Assembly (NCBI GenBank): GCA_963772165.1
Contig: CAVYWA010000005.1
Location: 558,001-622,000 of the forward strand
Reading direction: 5' to 3'
DNA length: 64,000 nucleotides
Source: JAGVPT01 sp963772165
Lineage (GTDB): Bacteria > Bacteroidota > Ignavibacteria > UBA10030 > UBA8401
A model generated the notes under the pieces. It made no database searches and was not told the DNA's origin. It was given only the letters and a program-made list of their open reading frames with translations. Shown here one piece after another: positions 15,422 through 23,998 of the stretch; within the stretch, counting starts at the first letter, position 1, and every line of letters begins with the position of its first letter. The position numbers were made by a program, and so were the translations under genes.

Positions 15422-17983
15422 ATGTTCCAAAAGCGAGCAGAGACACCGGTTGAAAAAAGGAATTATTCGACATTCTACCTGGTGTTCAGCGGCCTCTTGT
15501 TCCTTTCGACTCTTTGGGCTGTTGTCGATGAAGTTGTCGTCCGACGGCCATGGAAAACATACCAGAGCGAGTATGACAAACTCAGCGAAGAAAAAGTGGC
15601 CGCGCAGTATGCTGATGCCCTCGCCGCGATTGATAGCTCCGCCGCTGCCGATATCACAAGCCGTCTCGCCGATGCAAAGAAAAAACTTGAGAGCAAGGAA
15701 TACCTCGATGCCGTCAAGAAACAAGACGACCTCCAACAAAAGCTGGCGGATGCCACGCGAGATTGGAGGTTTGCCCGGAGCAATTCCGACGCCGCATACT
15801 ACGAATATCAAACCGCACTGCATGAAGGGCGACCTACCGAGAAGCTGAAAAAGAAATTGGACGATATCGGCGCCGAAATCGATAAACATGCAAAAGAAAT
15901 GGACAATATCGATAAAGAAATTCAGTCCGCCAACGTAGAGGTCGCCGGATTCACGGATACCGCGGACAGTCTTGAAGTCGCTTTGAAAGCGCTCTATGCC
16001 GACGCAAATAAACTTCAGGCAAAGCTCGAAGGAATTAAAAAAAGCCCGATCGCAATTCGGCAGGTATTGTTGAATGATTTCGACAAATCAAATTTTGGCG
16101 AAGTAAAAGCGCGGGTCGACCGCTGCCAGACATGTCATGCCGGCTATGCCGACAAGAATATGACGGATGCCCCACAGCCTTTCACGATCCACTCCAACCC
16201 TGATCTTTTAAAAATCCATAATCCGGAAAAATATGGATGCTCGTCATGCCATCGCGGGCAGGCCTTTGCCTTGACCGCAGGCACGGCGCATGGAGATGAA
16301 GATCCTTACTGGGAAACGCCTCTTCTTCGCGGTAAGGATGTCTATGCGGGATGCAACTCCTGTCATCCAAGCCGGCAAGCATTGAAGGGCGCTCCTTATT
16401 TTTCTAAAGCAAAGCAGACGTTTCTTGAATCGGGATGCTATGGATGCCATGACATCGACGGCTATGCAAATCTTCCGAAAATTGGACCTCAACTTAATTC
16501 TCTCCCTGCCAAGGTAAAGCCGGAATGGGTGTACCGCTGGGTTCGAAATCCTAAGGAGTACAACCCTCATACGCGCATGCCGAATTTCAAATTAAGCGAG
16601 GAGGAAGCGGGTGCGATCACGGCCTATTTATTTAGTATCGGAAAGGAAAGCTCATTTCAATTCGAGCATCCCTCCGGTTCATATGCAGGGGGATCGGCCG
16701 AGAAGGGAAAAGAGCATTTCGAAAATTTCGGCTGCAAGGCATGTCACGTTATCGGCGACGATGAGCGCGTCCGCAATGCGCGCGGGTCGAGCTATGACAT
16801 CGCTCCTGAATTAACGCATGCTGCCGGCAAGCTGCATCCGGATTGGATTTTTGATTGGATCAAAAATCCCCGTCATTACAATCCGACCACCAAAATGCCG
16901 AACTTGCGATTGACCGACCAGGAAGCTCGCGACCTTGTTGCCTTTATTATGACGATGAAGGACGACCGTCCGAAAGAGCCTTTTAATGGAGATATTAGTT
17001 CGAGCGAAAAAATTGCCCAGGGCGGAAAGCTGATTCGTGAGTACGGTTGTTTCGGATGCCACGAAATCAAAGGGATGGAAAGCGCGGGCAAGGTGAGCGT
17101 CAACCTTTCCGATTTCGGCAGAAAAGTTGTGGACCAGATGGATTTCGGCGATACGAAAGTTCATCATACATGGTATGATTGGGTAGGCAACAAGCTGAAA
17201 AACTCGCGTGTTTTCCAGACCGACCGCATCGTTCAAAAGATGCCGGTGTTTGCATTTTCGGATGATGAGATCGGCGAATTGCGAACTCTCTTGCTTAGTT
17301 TCCGTAGCGATAATCCGCAAATGAAATATCAGGAGCCTGCCACTCAGCGCGTTGCCGACATCGACGCTGGAGAAAAATTAACTATCCGCTATGGCTGCAT
17401 CAATTGTCATCAACTCGAAGAGCGGGGAGGGTACTTCAGCGCGATTCTCGACGACCCGACGAAAGGGCCTCCGTTGATCACGATAGAAGGAGCAAAGGTG
17501 CAGGAACCGTGGCTGCAGAATTTTTTGAAAGCGCCGTCGCCGATCCGGCCCTGGTTGAAAGTTCGGATGCCGACATTTTCTCTCACGGAAGAAGAAATCA
17601 ATATCATCACGAAATATTTTCTTGGCGTATCAAATTTGAATCTCGAGATGCGTGACTATGCTTCGTTCAAGCCCGACCCGCATCTTTTGGCAGATGGGAC
17701 GAAACTGTTCAACGCATTTCAGTGCATCAAGTGTCATCAGCTCGGAGGCGCGGAAATGGACCCGAAGAGCGTCGCGCCGAACCTCGAGCTGGCAAAAGGA
17801 CGGTTGAAGCCGGAATGGATCGTTTCGTGGCTGAAAAATCCTGAAGCAATTCAACCGGGGACGATGATGCCGGGATATTTCCCCGACGGGCAATCGCCGA
17901 TGCCGGATGTGCTCGGGGGTGACGCTCATCTGCAGATGGAAGCCTTGCGCGACCATTTGTTTACTCTTGGGAAGAAAAAATAA
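15422..17983 (+). CDS. Membrane-anchored octaheme cytochrome c with coiled-coil stalk
   Basis: An 853-residue protein. The ATG at 15422 lies 9 bp after AAGGAG. One membrane helix (about residues 18-38) is followed by a charged, helix-rich coiled coil (about 45-210) and then eight CxxCH heme sites: CQTCH (about residue 235), CSSCH, CNSCH, CYGCH, CKACH, CFGCH, CINCH and CIKCH (about 766). Several are followed by the WIFDWIKNPRHYNP, TKMPNL pattern of class I cytochrome c domains, repeated in tandem. It is the likely electron acceptor for the Rieske/cytochrome b pair and could wire electrons directly to the oxidase. No separate cytochrome c1 gene is present, so this protein probably fills that place. 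Confidence 0.93.
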   Translation: MFQKRAETPVEKRNYSTFYLVFSGLLFLSTLWAVVDEVVVRRPWKTYQSEYDKLSEEKVAAQYADALAAIDSSAAADITSRLADAKKKLESKEYLDAVKKQDDLQQKLADATRDWRFARSNSDAAYYEYQTALHEGRPTEKLKKKLDDIGAEIDKHAKEMDNIDKEIQSANVEVAGFTDTADSLEVALKALYADANKLQAKLEGIKKSPIAIRQVLLNDFDKSNFGEVKARVDRCQTCHAGYADKNMTDAPQPFTIHSNPDLLKIHNPEKYGCSSCHRGQAFALTAGTAHGDEDPYWETPLLRGKDVYAGCNSCHPSRQALKGAPYFSKAKQTFLESGCYGCHDIDGYANLPKIGPQLNSLPAKVKPEWVYRWVRNPKEYNPHTRMPNFKLSEEEAGAITAYLFSIGKESSFQFEHPSGSYAGGSAEKGKEHFENFGCKACHVIGDDERVRNARGSSYDIAPELTHAAGKLHPDWIFDWIKNPRHYNPTTKMPNLRLTDQEARDLVAFIMTMKDDRPKEPFNGDISSSEKIAQGGKLIREYGCFGCHEIKGMESAGKVSVNLSDFGRKVVDQMDFGDTKVHHTWYDWVGNKLKNSRVFQTDRIVQKMPVFAFSDDEIGELRTLLLSFRSDNPQMKYQEPATQRVADIDAGEKLTIRYGCINCHQLEERGGYFSAILDDPTKGPPLITIEGAKVQEPWLQNFLKAPSPIRPWLKVRMPTFSLTEEEINIITKYFLGVSNLNLEMRDYASFKPDPHLLADGTKLFNAFQCIKCHQLGGAEMDPKSVAPNLELAKGRLKPEWIVSWLKNPEAIQPGTMMPGYFPDGQSPMPDVLGGDAHLQMEALRDHLFTLGKKK

Positions 17984-18013
17984 TTCTTATCAAATATCAA
18001 TTAAGGAGAAGCA

Positions 18014-18712
18014 ATGAAAAAATATACAAGTGCGTTCATGGTGTCGGCCGTATTGCTGCTGGGCGTGACGTTGGCCTTTGCGGGAGACATTAAAGGAAAA
18101 ATTTCTTTCAGCGGCAAAGCACCGGCGATTCCTCAAATCAAGATGAACGCGGATAAGCAATGCCTTGCGATGCATCCCAATCCTGTAAATTCTGAGGATG
18201 TCGTCGTGAACAGCAACGGAACGCTGAAGAATGTTTTTGTCTACGTGAAATCGGGATTAACGAAAAAATACGATGTGCCGACAGAACCTATTGTTCTGAC
18301 ACAACAGGGTTGCCAGTATCATCCGCACGTGTTCGGAATCCAGGCGGGTCAACCTCTCGAAATCGTGAACGACGATCCGCTTCTTCATAACATCCATGCA
18401 CTCCCGAAAAACAGCGCGCAGTTCAACAATGCCCAGCCGCTGAAAGGGATGAAGATGACCAAGAAATTCGACAAGCCTGAAATCATGGTAAAGTTCAAGT
18501 GCGAAGTCCATAACTGGATGAACTGTTATGCGGGCGTTACCGATAATCCTTTCTATGCTGTGTCGGACGATAAAGGATCATTCACGATCAAAGGGTTGCC
18601 TCCCGGTACGTATACCATCGAAGCATGGCATGAAAAATACGGTACGCAGGATATGACGGTGACCGTCAGCGATAAAAGCGCAACTGCCGACTTCAAATAT
18701 GCAGCGAAATAA
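18014..18712 (+). CDS. Periplasmic blue-copper (cupredoxin-like) protein with Cna-type C-terminal domain
   Basis: A 232-residue protein with a signal peptide (about residues 1-23). The cupredoxin region shows the likely type 1 copper ligands: His in LLHNIHALP, then CEVHNWM, where Cys, His and Met have the C-x2-H-x2-M spacing of small blue copper proteins. The C-terminal part (residues 175-225; GSFTIKGLPPGTYTIEAWHEKYG) is a carboxypeptidase-regulatory or Cna-B-like beta domain. It is probably a soluble electron carrier or a copper-binding partner for the oxidase. The gene lies 30 bp after the octaheme cytochrome and before oxidase subunit I. Copper binding is inferred from motif only. Confidence 0.83.
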   Translation: MKKYTSAFMVSAVLLLGVTLAFAGDIKGKISFSGKAPAIPQIKMNADKQCLAMHPNPVNSEDVVVNSNGTLKNVFVYVKSGLTKKYDVPTEPIVLTQQGCQYHPHVFGIQAGQPLEIVNDDPLLHNIHALPKNSAQFNNAQPLKGMKMTKKFDKPEIMVKFKCEVHNWMNCYAGVTDNPFYAVSDDKGSFTIKGLPPGTYTIEAWHEKYGTQDMTVTVSDKSATADFKYAAK

Positions 18713-18717
18713 AAAAC

Positions 18718-18818
18718 ATTACACAGAGTGGCACAGAGAAGTCTCAGAGGAACGCTCAGTAAGGATTTTAATTTTGTCTCTGTCTAACTCTGTAAAACCT
18801 TGGTGTTCTCTGTGTAAT
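18718..18818. repeat. Inverted repeat between the cupredoxin and oxidase subunit I genes
   Basis: The 11-bp arms ATTACACAGAG (18718-18728) and CTCTGTGTAAT (18808-18818) are perfect complements; further CACAGAG and CTCTGT copies lie inside. CACAGAG-rich intergenic repeats occur widely in environmental bacterial genomes. It could fold as an RNA hairpin between the two halves of the respiratory operon and reduce read-through. The tail after it is AATTTTTC, a weak T tract. Confidence 0.55.
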
Positions 18819-18870
18819 TTTTCATGTCGTCAAAAAATAACTTTCACACTGCAACCATAAGGACAACGCA

Positions 18871-20607
18871 ATGCAGGGCAACCACTCTCACGATCACCAA
18901 TTAGGGTTCTGGCGGAAATATATTTTTTCCCAGGACCATAAAGTGATCGGCGTTCAGTACGGGTTCACAAGTTTGCTTTTTCTCCTCTTCGGGTTTACGC
19001 TGATGATGATCATGCGCTGGCAGCTTGCCTATCCCGGACAGCCGATTCCGATTATAGGCTCATGGCTCGGGGAGGATCGCGCGCCGCAAGGGATCATGCT
19101 TCCGGAATTTTACAATCAATTGGGTGCAATGCACGGGACGATCATGGTTTTTCTTGGAATCGTTCCGCTTGCCGTCGGCGCTTTCGGAAATTACGTTATG
19201 CCGCTGCAAATCGGCGCGCCCGACATGGCGTTTCCAAAACTCAACATGATGAGCTACTGGGTCTACTTTATGGGCGGTGTCACAATGTTGACGAGCTTCG
19301 TCATGCCGGGCGGGGCGGCGAACTCGGGATGGACTTCGTACCCGCCGTTGTCCGATATAGCAACCATCGGTCAAACGGTATGGCTCATCGGCATGGTTTT
19401 TCTCATAACCTCATCGCTGCTTGGTTCAGTAAATTTCATTGTTACGATCGTCCAGCTGCGGGCAAAGGGGCTCACCTTCATGCGTTTGCCTTTTTTCGTT
19501 TGGGCACAGTTTGTAACATCGTTTCTCCTTCTTCTTGCGTTTCCTCCGCTTGAGGCCGCCGGCGTGCTGCAGCTGATGGACCGTCTCGCGGGGACGAGCT
19601 TTTTCCTTCCAAGCGGATTAGTTGTTACGGGACAGCCGTTGAACGTCAGCGGCGGCGGCAGCCCGCTGTTGTGGCAGCACCTGTTCTGGTTTCTTGCGCA
19701 TCCTGAAGTGTATGTGTTGATTTTACCGGCGATGGGCATCGTTGCTGAGGTCATTGCGAACAACACGCGTAAGCCGTTATGGGGATATAAATCGATGGTC
19801 TATGCGGCGATCTTTCTTGGCTTCATGTCGTTCATCGTGTGGGCGCATCACATGTTTATGACGGGGATGGGAACGATCATCAGTACTTTTTTTCAGACGA
19901 CGACAATGATCATTTCAATCCCATCGATCATTATCTTAACGGCTCTCTTTATTTCGCTGTGGGGCGGCTCGATCCGCTTTACCACGCCGATGCTTTTTGC
20001 TCTGGCGTTTCTTCCGATGTTCGGCATCGGCGGACTGACCGGATTGCCGCTCGGATTATCGGCGACTGATATTCCTCTTCACGATACGTATTATGTGATT
20101 GGACATTTTCATTATGTCGTTGCACCGGGAACGATCTTTGCCCTTTTTGCCGGAATCTATCATTGGTTTCCAAAATTGACTGGCCGGAAGATGAACGAAG
20201 TCCTCGGCAGAATTCATTTCTTCGGCTCGTTCGTTTGCATGAATTGCATTTTCATGCCGATGTTTATCGTCGGTCTCGCCGGCGTCTCTCGGCGATTGTG
20301 GGACGGCGGTGCGCAGTATGCTCACGCACAACCCGTCCTTCATTGGAACGAATTCATGTCCCATGGCGCATGGGCACTCGGCGTTTTTCAGCTTTTCTTT
20401 ATTGTGAACCTCTTCTGGAGTATTTGGAAAGGGAAGAAGGTGGAGGAAAATTATTGGCATGCGACAACGCTCGAATGGGCGACGCCGACTCCACCGCCCC
20501 ATGGAAATTTTATCACAGTGCCGGAAGTGTATCGACCGCCGTACGAGTACAGCGTTCCGGGCGCAAAAAAAGATTTTACACCTCAGAACCAACCGATGGA
20601 GGCCTAA
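18871..20607 (+). CDS. ctaD: Cytochrome c oxidase subunit I (heme-copper, A family)
   Basis: A 578-residue, twelve-helix catalytic subunit that reduces oxygen to water and pumps protons. AHPEVYVLILPAMG holds the CuB-ligand His, the proton-channel Glu and the cross-linked Tyr, with Ala in place of the usual Gly before HPEVY. WAHHMFMTGM carries the two other CuB histidines, and IGHFHYVVAPG the heme ligands. The Glu of PEVY places it with A1-type oxidases. Subunit III follows 6 bp later, but subunit II is downstream of four other genes, an uncommon order. The oxidase accepts electrons from cytochrome c or the copper protein encoded upstream. Confidence 0.97.
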   Translation: MQGNHSHDHQLGFWRKYIFSQDHKVIGVQYGFTSLLFLLFGFTLMMIMRWQLAYPGQPIPIIGSWLGEDRAPQGIMLPEFYNQLGAMHGTIMVFLGIVPLAVGAFGNYVMPLQIGAPDMAFPKLNMMSYWVYFMGGVTMLTSFVMPGGAANSGWTSYPPLSDIATIGQTVWLIGMVFLITSSLLGSVNFIVTIVQLRAKGLTFMRLPFFVWAQFVTSFLLLLAFPPLEAAGVLQLMDRLAGTSFFLPSGLVVTGQPLNVSGGGSPLLWQHLFWFLAHPEVYVLILPAMGIVAEVIANNTRKPLWGYKSMVYAAIFLGFMSFIVWAHHMFMTGMGTIISTFFQTTTMIISIPSIIILTALFISLWGGSIRFTTPMLFALAFLPMFGIGGLTGLPLGLSATDIPLHDTYYVIGHFHYVVAPGTIFALFAGIYHWFPKLTGRKMNEVLGRIHFFGSFVCMNCIFMPMFIVGLAGVSRRLWDGGAQYAHAQPVLHWNEFMSHGAWALGVFQLFFIVNLFWSIWKGKKVEENYWHATTLEWATPTPPPHGNFITVPEVYRPPYEYSVPGAKKDFTPQNQPMEA

Positions 20608-20613
20608 ACAGCA

Positions 20614-21198
20614 ATGGAAATTCCCTACACAATTAAAGCCCGGCCGGATACAGGGCTGATCAATGCAAAACTCGGAATATGGTTGTTTCTCGCATCGGAA
20701 GTGATGCTGTTCGGGGCGCTCTTCTCTTCATACATCCTGCTGCGAGTCGGCGCAGTCGAATGGCCTCATCACGTCCTCGACGTTCCTCTGGCGACGGTCA
20801 ACACGGCAGTGCTCATCACATCGAGCATCACGATGGTGATGTCGTGGGCGTCGTTGATGATGAAAGACTTCAGGAAATATAAAATCTACATGGGCACAAC
20901 AATTCTCCTCGGCTTCGTTTTCCTTACGATTAAATATTTCGAGTATACACACCATTTTCAGGCCGGAGAAATTCCGAGCAAGAGCACGTTCTTCGCGATC
21001 TATTTCACGATGACCGGACTTCACGGCCTTCATGTGATCGGCGGGATGATTGTGAATTCGTATTTCTGGGGGCCCGGAAGCAAAATGTGGAAAACGGAAC
21101 CCGAGAGGTTTACGAACCGGGTCGAGGTCGCCGGACTCTACTGGCACTTTGTCGACCTGGTATGGATATTTTTATTTCCCGTCCTTTATTTATTGTAG
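20614..21198 (+). CDS. ctaE: Cytochrome c oxidase subunit III
   Basis: A 194-residue, five-helix membrane protein. LGIWLFLASEVMLFGALFSSYI and GLHGLHVIGGMI match conserved segments, including the FxASE motif with Glu; YWHFVDLVWIFLFPVLYL ends the protein. It stabilises subunit I and its proton uptake. The five-helix length is that of many bacterial subunit III proteins, which lack the first two helices of the mitochondrial one. It lies 6 bp after ctaD and 8 bp before subunit IV. Confidence 0.95.
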   Translation: MEIPYTIKARPDTGLINAKLGIWLFLASEVMLFGALFSSYILLRVGAVEWPHHVLDVPLATVNTAVLITSSITMVMSWASLMMKDFRKYKIYMGTTILLGFVFLTIKYFEYTHHFQAGEIPSKSTFFAIYFTMTGLHGLHVIGGMIVNSYFWGPGSKMWKTEPERFTNRVEVAGLYWHFVDLVWIFLFPVLYLL

Positions 21199-21206
21199 GA
21201 GAACGT

Positions 21207-21506
21207 ATGGAACTCGCCCATGCTGAAGATATCAAGAAACATGTAAAGGTCTATATCTCAGTTTTTGTCACTCTGCTGGCGCTGACAATCATCACGGTGA
21301 CGATTTCGTATTTCAATCTCAGCGTTGTTCCTGCAATTATCGTCGCATTGGTCATCGCCTCGGTGAAGGGATCGCTCGTCGCCAGTTACTTTATGCATTT
21401 GATTTCTGAAAAGAAAATGATCTATGCAGCGCTCGGTCTCACGGTTGTTTTTTTCCTCGTACTCATTTTTATTCCACTTCTCGCCATGTCGGATAGGATA
21501 CATTGA
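21207..21506 (+). CDS. Cytochrome c oxidase subunit IV (bacterial, CtaF-like)
   Basis: A 99-residue protein with three membrane helices and the start at 21207 (MELAHAEDIKKHVKVYISVF). SVVPAIIVALVIASVKGSLVASYFMHL matches the central motif of the bacterial COX4 family; the frame is open to 21087, but that extension overlaps ctaE and is out of family. It lies 8 bp after ctaE and has the right size and place for the small subunit. Confidence 0.9.
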   Translation: MELAHAEDIKKHVKVYISVFVTLLALTIITVTISYFNLSVVPAIIVALVIASVKGSLVASYFMHLISEKKMIYAALGLTVVFFLVLIFIPLLAMSDRIH

Positions 21507-21509
21507 ACT

Positions 21510-21716
21510 ATGTCACTCAAAGCATTCCATGTGGTGTTTATCTCTCTCTCGATTCTCTTGTCGCTAGGCGTCGGGGGATGGGGCATCCAATCGTACTTTT
21601 CGGATTCCAATGACGTCGGAATCCTTGTCGGCCTGTTTTTTATTCTGCTGGGCATAGGCCTCGTGTACTATGAGCTGAAATTCATTCGTAAATTTAAACA
21701 TGTGGGGTATTTATGA
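21510..21716 (+). CDS. Small two-helix membrane protein of the oxidase operon
   Basis: A 68-residue protein with two hydrophobic segments (about 5-25 and 35-53) separated by a short polar loop (FSDSNDV), and a basic end (KFIRKFKHVGYL). I do not recognise a family. It starts 3 bp after the subunit IV stop codon and its end overlaps the next gene by 4 bp, so it is translated with them. It may be an accessory oxidase subunit or assembly factor. Confidence 0.75.
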   Translation: MSLKAFHVVFISLSILLSLGVGGWGIQSYFSDSNDVGILVGLFFILLGIGLVYYELKFIRKFKHVGYL

Positions 21717-21985
21717 AAAACACAATGAAACTGTCCCTTGTTTCTGCGGTGTTGATTGCGGCTTTATGCCTTCCGAGTTCTGTGTTTGCATGCGGGTCGT
21801 GCTACGGCGCTGCGGATTCTCCTGCGACCAACGGTATGAACTTTGCCATCCTCAGCATGCTCGGTATTACCGGAGGCGTTCTTGCCACGATGACTTCGTT
21901 CTTTTTGTATTTGCGTAAACGCGCCCGGTTGTATTTGGCAGCGGATTCCGAACACCCGACAAACGATGATGGAGGTATTCATTAA
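21713..21985 (+). CDS. Small membrane protein with CGSCYGA motif
   Basis: A 90-residue protein with a signal peptide ending near residue 26, just before CGSCYGAADSP, and one membrane helix (about 42-66) followed by an RKRAR stop-transfer sequence. The CxxC on the periplasmic side could bind copper or take part in thiol exchange for assembly of the CuA centre. It overlaps both neighbours (4 bp upstream, 0 bp downstream with subunit II). I do not know a named family; function is inferred only from the motif and context. Confidence 0.78.
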   Translation: MKNTMKLSLVSAVLIAALCLPSSVFACGSCYGAADSPATNGMNFAILSMLGITGGVLATMTSFFLYLRKRARLYLAADSEHPTNDDGGIH

Positions 21986-22954
21986 ATGAGAGAATTCCTG
22001 CACCTTCCCGTCGACGGCTCTGCGCACGGGCCGGCGATCGATAACATGCTTGCGGTTATTCACTGGCTCATGCTGGTGCTGTTTATCGGCTGGGGAGCGT
22101 TTTTCATCTACACGCTTATTCGGTTTCGGCAGAAGAAAAACCCGACGGCAAATTATGCCGGCGTGAAGAGCCATATTTCAAGCTACCTTGAAATTGGTGT
22201 AGCTCTTTTTGAGGCAGTGCTTCTTATCGGGTTTGCCGTGCCTCTCTGGGCGAAGCGGGTCAATCAATTTCCCGACGAAAAAGATGCAACCGTCATTCGT
22301 GTTGTTGCCGAGCAATTTGCCTGGAATATTCATTATCCCGGTCCCGATGGAATTTTCGGAAGGACCGATATCTCCCTGATCTCGGATGATAATCCTTTAG
22401 GCCTTGACCGGACCGACCCAAACGCGAAAGATGATATTACGACGATCAATCAATTACATGTTCCGGTGAACAAGCCGGTGATTATCCGCTTGTCGACGAA
22501 GGACGTTATCCACAGTTTCAACCTGCCGACGATGCGCGTGAAACAGGATGCAATCCCCGGTCAGGTTATTCCGCTCTGGTTCACGCCGACGAAGACAACC
22601 GACCAAATGATTGCCGAGATGGCCGAGCCGTTTAAGCTCACGGCGGGAGACACCTCGTCGAAGTTGTTTGAACGGATTGCAATACAGAATTATGTCGGTA
22701 AGGATAGTGCCATGATCGTAAAAAAGGGAGACGTCTTTACGCCGGATATGGTAAAGCCGCTTCTCGATGCCGGCGTCACTGAGGTGTTAGCCGCTCCGAA
22801 CGTCACGACAGAAATTGCATGCGCCCAGCTTTGCGGACTCGGTCATTATCGCATGCGCGGGTATTTGAGCGTTGATACGAAGGAGGACTACGACGCCTGG
22901 ATGAAAGATCAAGAGTCCCAGTTACCTCATGATTCTGCTGCGGTTGCGCCGTAG
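21986..22954 (+). CDS. ctaC: Cytochrome c oxidase subunit II with an insert in the CuA domain
   Basis: A 322-residue protein with two membrane helices (about 22-45 and 68-90) and a periplasmic CuA domain. CuA ligands are His176 (DVIHSFNLP) and CAQLCGLGHYRM (Cys279, Cys283, His287, Met290); the usual Glu between the cysteines is Gln281. The second feature is an added stretch of about 70 residues (205-274) between TPTK and TEIACAQLCG, where homologues have only a few residues. Its end (GDVFTPDMVKPLLDAGVTEV) resembles the small barrel segment found in RNA polymerase beta-prime. The gene follows the CGSCYGA gene directly. It receives electrons from cytochrome c. There is no fused cytochrome c domain. 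Confidence 0.94.
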   Translation: MREFLHLPVDGSAHGPAIDNMLAVIHWLMLVLFIGWGAFFIYTLIRFRQKKNPTANYAGVKSHISSYLEIGVALFEAVLLIGFAVPLWAKRVNQFPDEKDATVIRVVAEQFAWNIHYPGPDGIFGRTDISLISDDNPLGLDRTDPNAKDDITTINQLHVPVNKPVIIRLSTKDVIHSFNLPTMRVKQDAIPGQVIPLWFTPTKTTDQMIAEMAEPFKLTAGDTSSKLFERIAIQNYVGKDSAMIVKKGDVFTPDMVKPLLDAGVTEVLAAPNVTTEIACAQLCGLGHYRMRGYLSVDTKEDYDAWMKDQESQLPHDSAAVAP

Positions 22955-22972
22955 CCACTGGAGAAAATTCCC

Positions 22973-23998
22973 TTGCACTACAATAAAAGTCTTCACCGTT
23001 TTGCTTTTTTTACTGCACTCTGCACATTCTGCCTGGTGATTGCCGGCGGGTTGGTAACAAGCACAGGCTCAAGCCTCGCAGTGCCCGACTGGCCGCTTTC
23101 ATACGGCATGATCATGCCTCCGATGGTGGGCGGAATCCTCTATGAGCACGGCCACAGGATGATTGCATCGTTTGTCGGATTGTTGACAGTCACTCTCACG
23201 ATCTGGCTCTGGAAGAAAGAAGAACGCCGTTGGGTGAAAGTGTTCGGAATCGCTGCACTGAGTGCTGTCATTATGCAAGGATTATTGGGAGGGTTAACCG
23301 TCATCTTTCTTCTGCCGACGGCAATTTCAGTATCGCACGCAACGCTTGCCCAGACTTTTTTTGTGATCATATCATCCATTGCGCTCTTCACTTCGCGTTG
23401 GTGGCAGACAGAATATCCAAAACTCTCACAGCATGTTGATCGTACACTCTTCCGGCTTTCGATCGTCGTTGTAATAAGCGTTTACATCCAATTGATTCTT
23501 GGCGCGCTCATGCGTCATACCGGTTCGGGGTTAGCCGTGCCAGATTTTCCGTTGGCGTACGGCCAAATATTCCCATCGCTTTCGTCCGAAGCGGTTGCAC
23601 GATATAATCAGGAACTGATCGATTCCAATCTGCGTCTTTTCGCCGACGGGGCCGTGACGTCCCCACAGATACTTATTCATATGCTCCATCGAATGTGGGC
23701 GGTTGTTGTTGCGGTTTTGCTTTTTGTCCTATCGTTCAAACTGCTAACATCGAAACAATTGCCCGCACGGATCAAGAGGTTTGCATATATTTTTATTTTC
23801 CTCATTATAGTGCAACTGACTCTCGGTATGTTGACCATTTTCTCACAAAAGGCAGTAGACATAACAACCGCCCACGTTGTTACCGGATCGTTGATTTTGG
23901 TCGTTTCAGTTTTGTTATTGTTGCATCTGGCAAGAGTGTACCAGGTACAGGTGAAAAAGTTTTCGTTCGTCTATTTAACTGAAAGAGCGATTGCATGA
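22973..23998 (+). CDS. ctaA: Heme A synthase
   Basis: A 341-residue, eight-helix membrane protein that oxidises heme O to heme A. The two related halves each contain a GLAVPDFPL/SLAVPDWPLSYG block (residues about 37 and 185), with His-containing HGHRMIAS and HMLHRMWAVV heme-ligand motifs. The start is TTG at 22973, the best choice because no in-frame ATG comes before the conserved first helix; it sits behind CTGGAG. It overlaps the next gene (ctaB) by 4 bp. Confidence 0.93.
   Translation: MHYNKSLHRFAFFTALCTFCLVIAGGLVTSTGSSLAVPDWPLSYGMIMPPMVGGILYEHGHRMIASFVGLLTVTLTIWLWKKEERRWVKVFGIAALSAVIMQGLLGGLTVIFLLPTAISVSHATLAQTFFVIISSIALFTSRWWQTEYPKLSQHVDRTLFRLSIVVVISVYIQLILGALMRHTGSGLAVPDFPLAYGQIFPSLSSEAVARYNQELIDSNLRLFADGAVTSPQILIHMLHRMWAVVVAVLLFVLSFKLLTSKQLPARIKRFAYIFIFLIIVQLTLGMLTIFSQKAVDITTAHVVTGSLILVVSVLLLLHLARVYQVQVKKFSFVYLTERAIA

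Noticed and set aside
15377..15889. Minus-strand 170-codon frame overlapping the octaheme cytochrome start
   Set aside because: Antisense to the coiled-coil region, whose codon bias opens the other strand; no family likeness.
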